Assembly (NCBI RefSeq): GCF_024730565.1
Contig: NZ_CP077725.1
Location: forward strand, 1,612,001-1,676,000
Length of the DNA: 64,000 bases
From: Clostridium sp. CM027
GTDB taxonomy: Bacteria > Bacillota > Clostridia > Clostridiales > Clostridiaceae
Direction of reading: 5' to 3'
This document shows, piece after piece, positions 37,514 through 48,392 of this stretch. Within the stretch, counting starts at the first letter, position 1; each line of letters begins with the position of its first letter. Below the pieces are notes generated by a model. That model made no database searches. It was given only the letters and a program-made list of their open reading frames with translations, and was not told the DNA's origin. The position numbers were made by a program, and so were the translations under genes.

Positions 37514-38519
37514 ACCTTAGAACAACCAGCACAGTCATAGAAATAAAATATATAACTAATGGAATATATTGTTTTCTATCTATATCTATAATTTCTTCTT
37601 TTCTTGCTATATATTTTCCTTCAATGTCCTTTTCTTCTTCAATGAGATCTAATCCATCTTTTTCCTCTTTATATTCTTTTAATTTTCTTAAGTTTATAAA
37701 TAATATAGATCCTCCGATTAGTAAAAATATTGAAGCTCTAAGTAAAATCACAGTTAAACTAGCATTCATTGCATCAGTTGTCGCAGCTGCTTGTACTTGT
37801 GTTTGATCTATCACACCATTCTTTATTCCATTATTCACAAGCTTCATATAATTCATTACGACTTTACTTAAAATAAAAGATATTGCATTATTTACTGCGT
37901 GAAGTGTCATACTCCCTACAAGCGATCCTGTATATTCCCTTACCTTTAATAGAACAAGTCCCAAAAACATTACATAAATAATTTGCATTACATTACCATG
38001 AAAGGTTGCAAAGATTGCAGTTATTATAAAAAATTTAATTTTTTTATTTATCCCTTCATAAGCATCTAAGAAAATTCCTCTAAAAAATATTTCCTCAAAA
38101 AATGCTGGCACCAAAACTATCACCACTAACCCTAATAATGTTGAACTACTGTTTAGTAATTTAGATATTGCCATACTATCCTTTATTGCAATGGGAAATA
38201 ACTTCATGCTTATCATATTAACGCCTATTGCAAAAATATAAGTACCGACTGATATAGACATAATTAAAAAAACTTGCTTTAGAGATATCTTCTTTATTAC
38301 CATTACCTTATTAAAGCTTCTTTTAGTAATCCTGCAATATAATAAAGCAATTCCACCAAGTGCTATAACACTGGCCCCTCCAGAAAGCAGAAGTGAGGTA
38401 TCCCCGCTTATAGAACCATGTAATCTAAATACCCTTATTGCTATTAAGGGTATTGAAATAAATAACAATAACGCTCCTAATAATAAACTATTAGCTAGTA
38501 GTATTCTTTTATCTTTCAT
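37509..38519 (-). CDS. CPBP-family intramembrane glutamic endopeptidase
   Basis: Membrane protein of 336 aa with about eight helices and the three motifs of the CPBP (CAAX protease and bacteriocin-processing) family: EEIFFRG at about 150 (EExxxR), FATFHGN with the catalytic His, and LHAVNNAISF (HxxN). The start at 38519 has AAGGAGAAAATTT; a longer frame to 38573 lacks a ribosome site. Family roles include prenyl-protein-like processing and self-immunity to bacteriocins, but no bacteriocin gene is nearby. The last codon and stop fall in a repeat copy. Confidence 0.85.
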   Translation of the reverse strand: MKDKRILLANSLLLGALLLFISIPLIAIRVFRLHGSISGDTSLLLSGGASVIALGGIALLYCRITKRSFNKVMVIKKISLKQVFLIMSISVGTYIFAIGVNMISMKLFPIAIKDSMAISKLLNSSSTLLGLVVIVLVPAFFEEIFFRGIFLDAYEGINKKIKFFIITAIFATFHGNVMQIIYVMFLGLVLLKVREYTGSLVGSMTLHAVNNAISFILSKVVMNYMKLVNNGIKNGVIDQTQVQAAATTDAMNASLTVILLRASIFLLIGGSILFINLRKLKEYKEEKDGLDLIEEEKDIEGKYIARKEEIIDIDRKQYIPLVIYFISMTVLVVLRY

Positions 38520-38684
38520 AAATTTTCTCCTTAAAACATAAGATTTTCTTCGAATTAATACTTTTTTAAGCACGGCATTAACTTCACTAAATATTAATAC
38601 CCCTATATATATAATAAGCTAATCACCTAAAATAATCAAATTCTTAAATTTCACTCTCTGTTACAGGATTTTTGCTTAAAAACC

Positions 38685-38735
38685 CTACCTTGCAGGGTAG
38701 CTTATAAAAAAACCGTGCTATTTATAGCACGGTTT
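38685..38735 (-). terminator. Terminator after the histidine kinase
   Basis: AAACCGTGCTA (38710-38720) pairs with TAGCACGGTTT (38725-38735) and on the minus strand is followed by TTTT. A second small stem CTACC/GGGTAG lies at 38685-38700. Confidence 0.85.
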
Positions 38736-38761
38736 CCTGTGTTACTCTAAGGTAGTAGACA

Positions 38762-40873
38762 TTAATATATATCTGAAAACTCAATCTTAATCTTTTCAAT
38801 ATTACTACTAACACTCAAATTATTATCAACAAAAACTCCCTCAATATCTAGTAACTTTTTTATAGGAAGTTCAAAACTAAATTTACTTCCTATATTAATC
38901 TCGCTTTCTAAAAACATTTTACCTCCATGCATTTCTACTAACGACTTAACTAAAGATAATCCTATGCCACTCCCTTCTCTATTTCTCGTAAGTGACTTAT
39001 CAACTTGAATAAATCTTTCGAAAATGCATTGTTGCTTTTCTTTTTCTATTCCAATACCTGTATCCTTAACAGAGATTACAACACTATCTTTTTTTTCAAA
39101 AATATATACTAAAATATTTCCACCTGAATTTGTGAATTTTATTGCATTTGAAATGAGATTCAACATTATTCTTTCTATTTTATCTTTATCACAAGCTATT
39201 ATTTTTTCTTCCATTTCTGTATCAAATAAAAGTGATATTCCTTTATTTGATACATACTCAGCTACAGACAAAGTTATTTCCTCTATAATACTAACAATAT
39301 TACAATTACTTAAATGAATTTCAAAATATCCTGCATCTATTTTTGTTACATCTATTAAGTTGTCAGTCAATCTTATTAATCTATAACAGTTTTGTTTCAT
39401 AGTTTTTAAATATTCCTTGCTTTTACCCTCATTTCCATTAAAGAGTTCCTTGAATTTAAGTTCCATAAGCTGGATAGTACCAGAAATAACATTGATCGGT
39501 GTTCTTAATTCATGAGATATATTCGCAAAAAAATCCGTCCTAAATCTATCATATTTTATTGCTTGATTTAAAAATCTTGTCTTTTCCTCATTTTCTTTCA
39601 TTATCCCTTCATTTTCAAGTCGCTTAGTAATATCTCTTGATGACAATATTAAGGCTTTAACTTTATTATTATCATCTAATAATTTACTACCACAAATCTC
39701 TAACCATACAATATCTCCATTTGCATGCAAGCATCTACATTTGAATTTTTCATTTGTAGTTGAAGTAATTAGTTTTCTAATTTCCCTTAATACATTTTTC
39801 TTATCATCCCCGTAAACAAAATCAAAAACGTGCCTTTCAATGACATTATCTGTAGCATACCCAAGTATCGCCTTTTGAGCAGCTGTAATATATTTAATTC
39901 TACCATCAGTATCTGTTTTTATAATCATATCAGAAGTATTTTCAGTTATCTCCCTTAATAGTGTTTCACTCTCCCTTAGATTTCTCTCCATCTTTTTTCT
40001 TTTGTCAATATTGCGAGTCACTATTAAAACTGCTAGCTCCCCCTTATACTTAAAAGCAGCTGTGCCTAACTCAACATCAATAACAGACCCACCACTTGTA
40101 AGAAATTTCTCTTCAATAAATGGTGTCGTCATTCCGCCTTCATATATTATATTTATTCTACTCCTAGCAATATCAATGTAATCAAGATGAACAAACTCCA
40201 TAATACTTCTTCCAATTATATCCTTAGAGTCCTTCACATCGAATAATCCTTCAGTCGCAGGATTAGCTAATACTATTTTCCCACCGCTGAGCACACATAT
40301 AGCATCAGGAGATAATTCAAATAACTTTTTATATTCTTCTTCACTTTCAATTTTCTGAACTTTAGCCTCTTCTATACTTATTCTTTCCATAACAGCCGCA
40401 ACCTGAAAGCAAATTAGCTTAAGCATTTTTAAATCCATATTACTATATTCAAGATTTTTCTCTATGTATATAATTTCTAATAACTCTTCCTTGTAAATCA
40501 ATGGGTAAAAAACTTCAAAACCTTCACTACCTTTATTAATTACTTTTTCTTTTTTGCAATCACAGACTTCTTCTATAATGCCTCTAAATATATTAGAGGT
40601 GCCTCTAAATATATTAGAGGTGTCTTTAATATTTCTTTCATTATAAAAAATTGCTTCACCACACTGCTCTTTCCATTCTATTACTACTTCAAAATTTCTA
40701 TTTACACACTCTAAAATTAATACCCTTTTAACTTTAAAATAACTATTTATTATATTAATTAACTTGCTATGCAAAGCATTTCTATCATTTTCAAATAACA
40801 AAACCTTTGATAACTCAATAACTTTATCAATATCTGTTTCTTGTAATACATTATCATTAACATATTCACTCAT
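38762..40873 (-). CDS. Soluble hybrid-input histidine kinase (GAF-PAS-PAS-HisKA-HATPase)
   Basis: Sensor kinase of 703 aa without membrane helices, so it senses a cytoplasmic cue. Regions: GAF-like domain (about 20-165), PAS (about 178-292), PAS-PAC (about 300-420, LEICGSKLL...SSRDITKR), dimerisation domain with phospho-acceptor H454 in SHELRTPINVISG, and ATPase domain with NLISNAIKF (N), VKDTGIGI (G1) and GSGIGLSLVK (G2) boxes. No response regulator is adjacent. Residues 85-98 are a tandem duplication of TSNIFRG. The kinase at the right window edge shares its DIY end and catalytic core, so the two are paralogues. Confidence 0.9.
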   Translation of the reverse strand: MSEYVNDNVLQETDIDKVIELSKVLLFENDRNALHSKLINIINSYFKVKRVLILECVNRNFEVVIEWKEQCGEAIFYNERNIKDTSNIFRGTSNIFRGIIEEVCDCKKEKVINKGSEGFEVFYPLIYKEELLEIIYIEKNLEYSNMDLKMLKLICFQVAAVMERISIEEAKVQKIESEEEYKKLFELSPDAICVLSGGKIVLANPATEGLFDVKDSKDIIGRSIMEFVHLDYIDIARSRINIIYEGGMTTPFIEEKFLTSGGSVIDVELGTAAFKYKGELAVLIVTRNIDKRKKMERNLRESETLLREITENTSDMIIKTDTDGRIKYITAAQKAILGYATDNVIERHVFDFVYGDDKKNVLREIRKLITSTTNEKFKCRCLHANGDIVWLEICGSKLLDDNNKVKALILSSRDITKRLENEGIMKENEEKTRFLNQAIKYDRFRTDFFANISHELRTPINVISGTIQLMELKFKELFNGNEGKSKEYLKTMKQNCYRLIRLTDNLIDVTKIDAGYFEIHLSNCNIVSIIEEITLSVAEYVSNKGISLLFDTEMEEKIIACDKDKIERIMLNLISNAIKFTNSGGNILVYIFEKKDSVVISVKDTGIGIEKEKQQCIFERFIQVDKSLTRNREGSGIGLSLVKSLVEMHGGKMFLESEINIGSKFSFELPIKKLLDIEGVFVDNNLSVSSNIEKIKIEFSDIY
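40581..40622. repeat. In-gene tandem duplication of a 21-bp palindromic unit
   Basis: Two identical units (CCTCTAAATATATTAGAGG plus TG) lie at 40581-40601 and 40602-40622 within the kinase gene. Each unit is itself a near-perfect inverted repeat. The frame is kept and adds TSNIFRG once more to the protein. Confidence 0.85.
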
Positions 40874-41065
40874 TTTAATTTCCCCTTTAAAAATCCATTG
40901 AAATGTCGTTAACTTTATAACTGAATTGACTTATTTTTAGAACATTCTCAAAATATTATATTCTACAAAATATAGTGTAAACCTTTTTTTTTCGGATTTT
41001 TCTTTGTATAATTTAGAATTTATTACTAATTTATGACAAAATCAAAGTAAAAACCCGGTATTATT

Positions 41066-41093
41066 TTGTAGCATAATATTTTTATGGTACAAT
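41066..41093 (+). promoter_or_regulatory. Sigma-A promoter of the alaX-type gene
   Basis: TTGTAG and TACAAT are separated by 16 bp, 62 bp ahead of the TTG start. The rest of 40874-41154 is AT-rich without a gene. A short match to the repeat-family tail (GAAATGTCGTTAA) occurs at about 40900-40912. Confidence 0.5.
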
Positions 41094-41154
41094 TAGATTA
41101 AAAACACATCATGTATTCTATTGAAGCCTAGCTCGCAAAAGGAGATGCAAAACT

Positions 41155-42369
41155 TTGGAAAAGTTATATTACGAAAATCCATATCAAGCAGAATTTACAG
41201 CTGAAGTCATAAACGTAATCCAAAAAGAAAACAAGTATCACGTTGAACTTGACAAAACCTATTTTTACCCTGAAGGTGGTGGTCAACCAAGTGATACTGG
41301 ATATATAAATGGTGCTGCTGTAACCTATGTGTATGAAGAAGATGAAAAAATTTATCATGTAGTTGCCGTGAACCCTTTAAAAATTCATAGGGTTAAATGC
41401 ATCATAGACTTTGATAAACGGTTTGACTATATGCAACAGCATCTAGGGCAGCATATACTTTCTGCTGCTATTTCTGATCTATTTAATGCAACTACTATTG
41501 GGTTTCACCTCGGCACGGATTCTACAACTATTGATATTGATAAAGTTATTGGCAATAATGAAATTAAAATTGCCGAAAAAAAAGCTAACAAAATTGTATT
41601 AGACAATATTAAAGTAGAAGTACTATATCCAACTAACTCTGAACTAAAAAAATTATCGCTAAAAAAACTCCCAATAAAAGCTGGTGAAAAAGTAAGAATA
41701 GTTAAAATAGGTGATATTGATATAAACCCATGTTGTGGTCTACATCCTAGTTCAACTATTGAGGTTCAATTAATTAAGGTTACAAAATTTGAAAAGTATA
41801 AGACTGGAATAAGAATTGAATTTATATGTGGACAAAGGGCTGTTTCTGATTATGCCTTAAAACATGAATCCATGGAAAAAATGTCTAAACTTTTTTCCTG
41901 CAATAATGCTACAGTTTCGTCCGTTGTAGAACGACTTTCAGATGAACTTAATAAAGCACTTACTGAAAAAAGGGCCCTAAAGTCAGAGGTTGCGCAGTAC
42001 GAAGTTCAAAATATGTTAGAGGCAGCCCCAAAAATAGAAGATATCAGGATGCTTAAATGCATTTATGATAATGGGGATTTAAAATATACTAATATGTTAG
42101 CAACAAAATTAGTATCCTCTCCAAAAGTTATAGTCTTATTTGGAGTAAAATCTCAAGATAAAGCAAATCTTTTATTTATGTGCTCTAAGGATTTGAATAT
42201 AATTAGCATGAGCTCTATTTTAAAAGATGCCATAACTCTAATAGACGGCAAAGGTGGTGGAAGTGCCTTTTCAGCACAAGGTGGTGGTAAGAATAATAAT
42301 AATTTAGATTCTGCGCTAGATTATGCATGGAGTAAAATCCACGCTGATATAATTTCTAGGAACAAATAA
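41155..42369 (+). CDS. Alanyl-tRNA editing protein, AlaX-L/DHHA1 type
   Basis: Free-standing editing factor that would hydrolyse mischarged Ser- or Gly-tRNA(Ala). It is related to the editing and C-Ala regions of AlaRS (404 aa). N-terminal beta-barrel with YFYPEGGGQPSDTG, zinc-binding HLGQH near residue 97 and CCGLHPSST near 198, a coiled-coil linker (about 255-290) and a C-terminal DHHA1 domain ending in GKGGGSAFSAQGGGK. It starts with TTG at 41155, preceded by AAAGGAG. It stands alone between divergent and convergent neighbours. Confidence 0.9.
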   Translation: MEKLYYENPYQAEFTAEVINVIQKENKYHVELDKTYFYPEGGGQPSDTGYINGAAVTYVYEEDEKIYHVVAVNPLKIHRVKCIIDFDKRFDYMQQHLGQHILSAAISDLFNATTIGFHLGTDSTTIDIDKVIGNNEIKIAEKKANKIVLDNIKVEVLYPTNSELKKLSLKKLPIKAGEKVRIVKIGDIDINPCCGLHPSSTIEVQLIKVTKFEKYKTGIRIEFICGQRAVSDYALKHESMEKMSKLFSCNNATVSSVVERLSDELNKALTEKRALKSEVAQYEVQNMLEAAPKIEDIRMLKCIYDNGDLKYTNMLATKLVSSPKVIVLFGVKSQDKANLLFMCSKDLNIISMSSILKDAITLIDGKGGGSAFSAQGGGKNNNNLDSALDYAWSKIHADIISRNK

Positions 42370-42379
42370 TAGTGCAATC

Positions 42380-42491
42380 TATGAAGTTTCTCCTACGTGA
42401 CTTGAAATAAGAGATTGAAACGTGAAATTTCATTAAGAAATTCTAATGTTTCTGCTCTTCTTATTTCAAAACACTATGGATAAACTTCATA
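42380..42491. repeat. Large compound inverted repeat (112 bp)
   Basis: The outer arms TATGAAGTTT (42380-42389) and AAACTTCATA (42482-42491) are exact complements. Inner arms at 42402-42421 and 42448-42469 (TTGAAATAAGAG with CTCTTCTTATTTCAA) pair imperfectly, and a third pair GAAATTTC/GAAATT lies in the middle. It lies between convergent genes but lacks the T-run of a terminator. It could be a miniature inverted-repeat element or a structured RNA. Confidence 0.55.
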
Positions 42492-42558
42492 CTATATCGT
42501 ATATCTATATTTATTGGAGGAGCTATTGCTTTTCGCTGGACCGAAATGGTCAGGCTAA

Positions 42559-43932
42559 TTAATCCACATTAACAAAATCTCTAGCTCCGTATAATCCTTC
42601 AATATATGTTTTACCATCCTCTGATAATACTATACACAATGGAGAAACCATCACTTCGCGTACCTTATAATATTTTAAGCTCCCGTCCTGCTGTGGTTTA
42701 TAAAAGCCTGAAAAATCATGAATAGCATAATATTGACCTTTTTCTTTACCTATATAAATCATTGTATGTCCATTCATAAATACTGACGTTCCAGGCTTCA
42801 ATTTATTCAGCAACTTTTCTCTATCTCCCATAGTCATATTTTCCGGCATTTCATAGAAATTGCCCACTGCGAGTTTCCCCTGATCCTCGGAATTCCTAGG
42901 AAGCTTAATACCCATAGTTCTATAAACATCCATTATAAAACTTGCACAATCTCTAGAATTGAACATTCCACCCCATCCATATCTTTCGCCTAAAAATTTA
43001 AAGGCATTAACTATGATATTTTTTCTGGTATAAGGTAAGTACCCTAATGAGATATCTTCATTTTTTGCAATCAGAGCTTTTTTGAATTCTACATTTCCCT
43101 TATTATCTCTGGTTGGAAGCTTAACCACATAATTACCTGCGGAATTTTGACCATAAATATCCCCTTCTATTTCCTTAATATCTGCAAGTGGTATTTTAAT
43201 TCCCATGTCAAATTTCACTTCTGATAATTGCTCATTTAATGGGTTATAATTTGTAAATACTCTTTTCCCTGTAGTTACTAAGAAATTTTCTGTTTTAAGA
43301 TAATCAAAAATTTCTTCTTTACTAGATATTGCCACATCTTTTTCGGGTATCCATGCTAAATAATTATACATCTGTGCAAAATACCACTTTTTATCCACAC
43401 TTGATAGCAGAATTACAATTGGTTCAACAGGATAAACAGCGGTCTCCTGAAATCTGTCAAATTCATAGTTATCTCCAGTTTTAAATATTTTATCATAGGT
43501 TGGGAATGTCCTCATCACAGTCTTTCTAATGGTTATTGCATATTTGATATCCAATAAGTCCATTAATTTTTCAATATTGCAATTCTTTATTAACTTATTA
43601 TAATATTCTTGAACTACTAATTTCCCATCCTCATGGAATCTTTCAGATTTTGGCATAGAACTAATAGTATTTATCTTGTTTATTAATTCTTGCATGCTAA
43701 AGGATTCTTCGTAATTTTCTAAGTTCACAATTGATCCAACAGTTGTTAAACTACTCTTGTTGTATGCTTCAATCTCCTGTACATTCATAATATCTTTATT
43801 CATGCCACTCAATTTTGTCCAATAGTTCATGCAAAGCATTTTTTCCTTTAATCCTGGAATATTTGAATAGATTACCTTATCTACCTCGTTTCCAGATAGG
43901 TTCTTTTCGAATCCAGTCGGCTTGATAAACAT
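42559..43932 (-). CDS. NlpC/P60-family cell wall peptidase with SH3 domains (YkfC-like)
   Basis: Predicted cysteine peptidase of 457 aa cleaving gamma-D-Glu-diamino acid bonds in muropeptides. The N-terminal ~120 residues form the helical domain of YkfC-like enzymes, two SH3b-like regions follow, and the NlpC/P60 domain is at about 315-440. It has the catalytic Cys in GGMFNSRDCASFIMDVYR, the His in NGHTMIYIG and a third polar residue in AIHDFSG. No signal peptide is seen, suggesting recycling of imported wall peptides. The gene starts only 19 bp after thiE, behind GGGGGGGATT, so it is probably the tail of the thiamine operon. Confidence 0.85.
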   Translation of the reverse strand: MFIKPTGFEKNLSGNEVDKVIYSNIPGLKEKMLCMNYWTKLSGMNKDIMNVQEIEAYNKSSLTTVGSIVNLENYEESFSMQELINKINTISSMPKSERFHEDGKLVVQEYYNKLIKNCNIEKLMDLLDIKYAITIRKTVMRTFPTYDKIFKTGDNYEFDRFQETAVYPVEPIVILLSSVDKKWYFAQMYNYLAWIPEKDVAISSKEEIFDYLKTENFLVTTGKRVFTNYNPLNEQLSEVKFDMGIKIPLADIKEIEGDIYGQNSAGNYVVKLPTRDNKGNVEFKKALIAKNEDISLGYLPYTRKNIIVNAFKFLGERYGWGGMFNSRDCASFIMDVYRTMGIKLPRNSEDQGKLAVGNFYEMPENMTMGDREKLLNKLKPGTSVFMNGHTMIYIGKEKGQYYAIHDFSGFYKPQQDGSLKYYKVREVMVSPLCIVLSEDGKTYIEGLYGARDFVNVD

Positions 43933-43951
43933 TATAAATCCCCCCCCACTA

Positions 43952-44581
43952 TTATTTCTGCTTTATGGAAGAACATAGTTTTTCTGCTGATGACCTTACA
44001 GATTTTTTCCCGAGAATATCTGAAACAACAGCTATTCCATCAATATTTGCTATCTTTAATAAATTTACATTTTTTTCATTAATTCCACCAATAGCAACTA
44101 CAGGGATAGAAATTTTTTCTTTTATTTCTTTTAAACTTAATACAGAAACTGCACTTGCATCATCTTTAGTAGTTGTAGGAAACATCGCTCCAACACCCAC
44201 ATAATCTGCTCCTTGTTTTTCTGCCCTTTGTGCTTCCTTAAGTGTTGCAGTAGAAACCCCTAGTATCTTATTATCTCCTATTATACTTCTCGCGATAGTC
44301 GCTGGCATATCACTTTGACCTATGTGTACCCCCGCTGCATCTATGGCCTGTGCAATATCAATTCTATCGTTTATTATTAGGGGAATCTTATATTTATCTG
44401 TAATAATTTTTATTTTCACTGCAATATTATAAAACTCTAAAGTACTTAATCTCTTTTCTCTAAGCTGGACTAATGTAACCCCGCCTTTTATTGCTTCCTC
44501 CACCGCTGCAAATATATCTAAATCCACTAACACATCTCTATCTGTAACGAGATAAAGGCTATAATTCACATTATTCTTCAT
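43952..44581 (-). CDS. thiE: Thiamine-phosphate synthase
   Basis: TIM-barrel enzyme of 209 aa that joins HMP-PP and the thiazole phosphate to thiamine phosphate. Motifs include LYLVTDRDV at the N-terminus, VQLREKRLST, INDRIDIAQAIDAAGVHIGQSDMP, GVSTATLKEAQRAE, DYVGVGAMFPTTTK and the phosphate loop VAIGGINEKNV. It overlaps thiM by 11 bp, as expected for coupled translation, and stands under the TPP riboswitch upstream of thiD. Confidence 0.95.
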   Translation of the reverse strand: MKNNVNYSLYLVTDRDVLVDLDIFAAVEEAIKGGVTLVQLREKRLSTLEFYNIAVKIKIITDKYKIPLIINDRIDIAQAIDAAGVHIGQSDMPATIARSIIGDNKILGVSTATLKEAQRAEKQGADYVGVGAMFPTTTKDDASAVSVLSLKEIKEKISIPVVAIGGINEKNVNLLKIANIDGIAVVSDILGKKSVRSSAEKLCSSIKQK

Positions 44582-45407
44582 TTATTTTACTCCTTTCCAT
44601 TATTAGAGCTTCAGATAAACTGTAAATAGCATCTAGCATTTTCACTTTAAATGTTCCTGATCCTTCGCTATTTTTATCTAAGCTTTCATAAGCTGTTTCT
44701 CCTGCAATACCCATTGAAACAATTCCTGCGAGTGCTGCTATTAAATTATTATCTCCAGCGCCTAAATAACAACCAATAACGGAAGTACACATACATCCTG
44801 TACCTGTAACCCTAGACATTATTTTATGACCGTTAGATGCGGTGTAAAGAGTCTTACCATCTGATATAATGTCTACAGCACCTGTTATAACTACTACCGT
44901 ATTAAATTTAACAGCAAAATTCCTTGCCATTTCTTTCTCTCTTGTAAATTCATTACTATCTACAGAAAAACTCTCACTAGCATCTACACCTCTTGTTATA
45001 GTTTTAATACCATAAATTGTTTTTATTTCAGATAAATTCCCTCTAATAACTGCTAATTTCACTTCATTTATAATTCTTTTGCAAGTTTCTGTTCTATAAG
45101 TTGTTGCACCTACTCCGACAGGATCTAAGATAACAGGTATGTTTAATTCATTTGCCATCTTTCCTGCCTCAATCATAGCCTCTATAATTACACTATTTAA
45201 TGTTCCTATATTTATAACAAGTGAAGATGCAAGTGATACCATCTCGCGAACTTCATGAATATCCTCCGCCATAACCGGTGACCCACCTATTGCTAGTGTA
45301 ATATTGGCACAATCATTAACGGTAACATAATTTGTTATTTGGTGCACCAATGGGGTTTTTTCTCTTAAATTGTTTAGTAATTTAATTATTTTCTTATTAA
45401 TTTCCAT
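44571..45407 (-). CDS. thiM: Hydroxyethylthiazole kinase
   Basis: Salvage kinase of 278 aa that phosphorylates 4-methyl-5-(2-hydroxyethyl)thiazole for ThiE. Family signatures: PLVHQITNYVTVNDCANITLAIGGSPVMA, INIGTLN, PVILDPVGVGAT, VIRGNLSEI and the anion hole VTGTGCMCTSV with the catalytic Cys in GTGCM. Start at 45407 (MEINKK) behind GGAGGATGATG; a TTG 18 bp earlier is part of that ribosome site. Together with thiD and thiE it allows thiamine formation from salvaged HMP and thiazole. Confidence 0.95.
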   Translation of the reverse strand: MEINKKIIKLLNNLREKTPLVHQITNYVTVNDCANITLAIGGSPVMAEDIHEVREMVSLASSLVINIGTLNSVIIEAMIEAGKMANELNIPVILDPVGVGATTYRTETCKRIINEVKLAVIRGNLSEIKTIYGIKTITRGVDASESFSVDSNEFTREKEMARNFAVKFNTVVVITGAVDIISDGKTLYTASNGHKIMSRVTGTGCMCTSVIGCYLGAGDNNLIAALAGIVSMGIAGETAYESLDKNSEGSGTFKVKMLDAIYSLSEALIMERSKINEE

Positions 45408-45433
45408 TTTGACATCATCCTCCAAATTATTGT

Positions 45434-45590
45434 TTATATAAATCCTGTAATAATCATAACGGGCATTGTAGCTCCAAGTAATAAATAACGTTTTATAAAG
45501 TAATATCTACTGCTATAAATATGATACATACTAATACATTATTTACTCCCCTTAAACTTTGTGTTATTAAGTTTACAGAACTCGCTGCTA
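45434..45590 (-). pseudogene. Remnant of a membrane permease between thiD and thiM
   Basis: The minus strand encodes a hydrophobic tail broken by a frameshift. One frame reads SSVNLITQSLRGVNNVLV then CIIFIAVDITL and stops at 45493. The next frame continues KRYLLLGATMPVMIITGFI and stops at 45434. Both parts look like the C-terminal helices of a single permease. In the thiamine operon a lost precursor transporter is an attractive reading, but I cannot name the family. Confidence 0.4.
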
Positions 45591-45612
45591 AAAATCCAGT
45601 TTTTCACTATCC

Positions 45613-46437
45613 TTAATCATTTGCCATCCCTGCTTTTTTATATAATTCGTAGAAATGATTTGTAGGTCCCACCCCATGCCCAATATCTAAAGAATGCTTT
45701 ATAGCAGTTGTTATATACTGCTTTGAATTTTTTATTGAATCCTTCATGCTATAGCCAAGCGCCAAATTTGCAGCTATGGCTGAAGACAAAGTACATCCAG
45801 TTCCATGAGTATTTTTTGTATTTATTCTCTCAGACGTAAAATGTGTAATTTCACTTCCATCATAAAACACATCTACGGCTTCCCCCTGCATATGTCCTCC
45901 CTTTAAAAGCACATTTTTGCATCCTAGCTTGTACATTTCTTTTGCTGCACTTTCCATATCTACTACTGTTTCAATGCTCGTAATATCTGAATTTACTTCT
46001 TTTAAAATTTCTTCAGCCTCAGGGACATTAGGTGTAATAATTGACGCTAGTGGAATTAATTTTTTAACCAAAGCCGTTTTTGACTCTGGCTTTAACAGTG
46101 AATAACCGCTTTTTGAGATCATTACGGGATCGAGTACTACGTTTTTAGGCTTGTATTGTTTTAATTTCTCACTTATCACATCAATAGTTGAGATCACAGA
46201 AACCATACCAATTTTAACCGCATCTACAACTATGTCTGTAAAAATAGCATCAATTTGTGCCTTGATGATTTCTTCGCCCAAGTCTTGCACTGCAAAAACC
46301 CCCATAGTATTTTGTGCTGTTATCGCTGTAATTACACTCATCCCGTATACGCCACTCGCACTTAAGCTTTTTAAATCTGCCTGTACACCTGCTCCTCCTG
46401 AGCTGTCAGAACCTGCTATAGTTAAAACTTTTTTCAT
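45613..46437 (-). CDS. thiD: Bifunctional hydroxymethylpyrimidine/phosphomethylpyrimidine kinase
   Basis: Ribokinase-fold enzyme of 274 aa making HMP-P and HMP-PP. The N-terminus [19 protein letters not shown], the central [23 protein letters not shown] and the C-terminal [20 protein letters not shown] (with the catalytic Cys region GTGC) are typical. It is the first gene after the TPP riboswitch. The 175-bp space to thiM is filled by a decayed gene. Confidence 0.95.
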   Translation of the reverse strand: MKKVLTIAGSDSSGGAGVQADLKSLSASGVYGMSVITAITAQNTMGVFAVQDLGEEIIKAQIDAIFTDIVVDAVKIGMVSVISTIDVISEKLKQYKPKNVVLDPVMISKSGYSLLKPESKTALVKKLIPLASIITPNVPEAEEILKEVNSDITSIETVVDMESAAKEMYKLGCKNVLLKGGHMQGEAVDVFYDGSEITHFTSERINTKNTHGTGCTLSSAIAANLALGYSMKDSIKNSKQYITTAIKHSLDIGHGVGPTNHFYELYKKAGMAND

Positions 46438-46472
46438 ATCAATTCCCTCCTAAAATAATTGTTTTTTAAATG

Positions 46473-46493
46473 TTAAATCATCACCTGCGGCAC
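46473..46493 (+). repeat. Dispersed hairpin repeat, copy C (5' part)
   Basis: TTAAATCATCACCTGCGGCA matches the family start up to the hairpin loop and then diverges. It lies in the thiD leader between the riboswitch terminator and the start codon. Confidence 0.55.
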
Positions 46494-46513
46494 TATTCAT
46501 CCATTTTATTTAT

Positions 46514-46547
46514 AAAACAAAAAACACAAACCCATAGGATTCGTGTT
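46514..46547 (-). terminator. Terminator of the TPP riboswitch
   Basis: On the minus strand AACACGAATCC pairs, with small mismatches, with GGGTTTGTGTT and is followed by TTTTGTTTT. It lies about 55 bp after the aptamer, a normal place for the expression platform. Confidence 0.7.
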
Positions 46548-46600
46548 TAAATTATCTTGATATATAAAAATATATACATATATAATACACCAATAAACAA

Positions 46601-46686
46601 CTTCCTACGCTGGCATTATCCAGATCAGGTTATAGGGTCAAAGAATTAAAGTTCTTTCTCTCAGTTGGCCTATCCAACTCCCCTGT
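46601..46686 (-). promoter_or_regulatory. TPP riboswitch (THI element)
   Basis: The minus strand has all conserved parts: GGGGAGTTGGATAGGCC, CTGAGAGAAAG, GACCCTATAACCTGATCTGG and ATAATGCCAGCGTAGGAAG. TPP binding is expected to favour the downstream terminator and switch off thiD-thiM-thiE. Confidence 0.97.
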
Positions 46687-46713
46687 GTTAGGTTATTCTT
46701 TTATATTTCATAT

Positions 46714-46744
46714 GTTAATAATAGCATAACAAATTATTATTAAC
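46714..46744 (-). terminator. Hairpin after glpK
   Basis: GTTAATAATA (46714-46723) pairs exactly with TATTATTAAC (46735-46744). AT-only and without a long T-run, it is a weak terminator candidate between glpK and the thi leader. Confidence 0.4.
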
Positions 46745-46763
46745 AATTAATATTTCGTTACTA

Positions 46764-48392
<1,629 letters not shown>

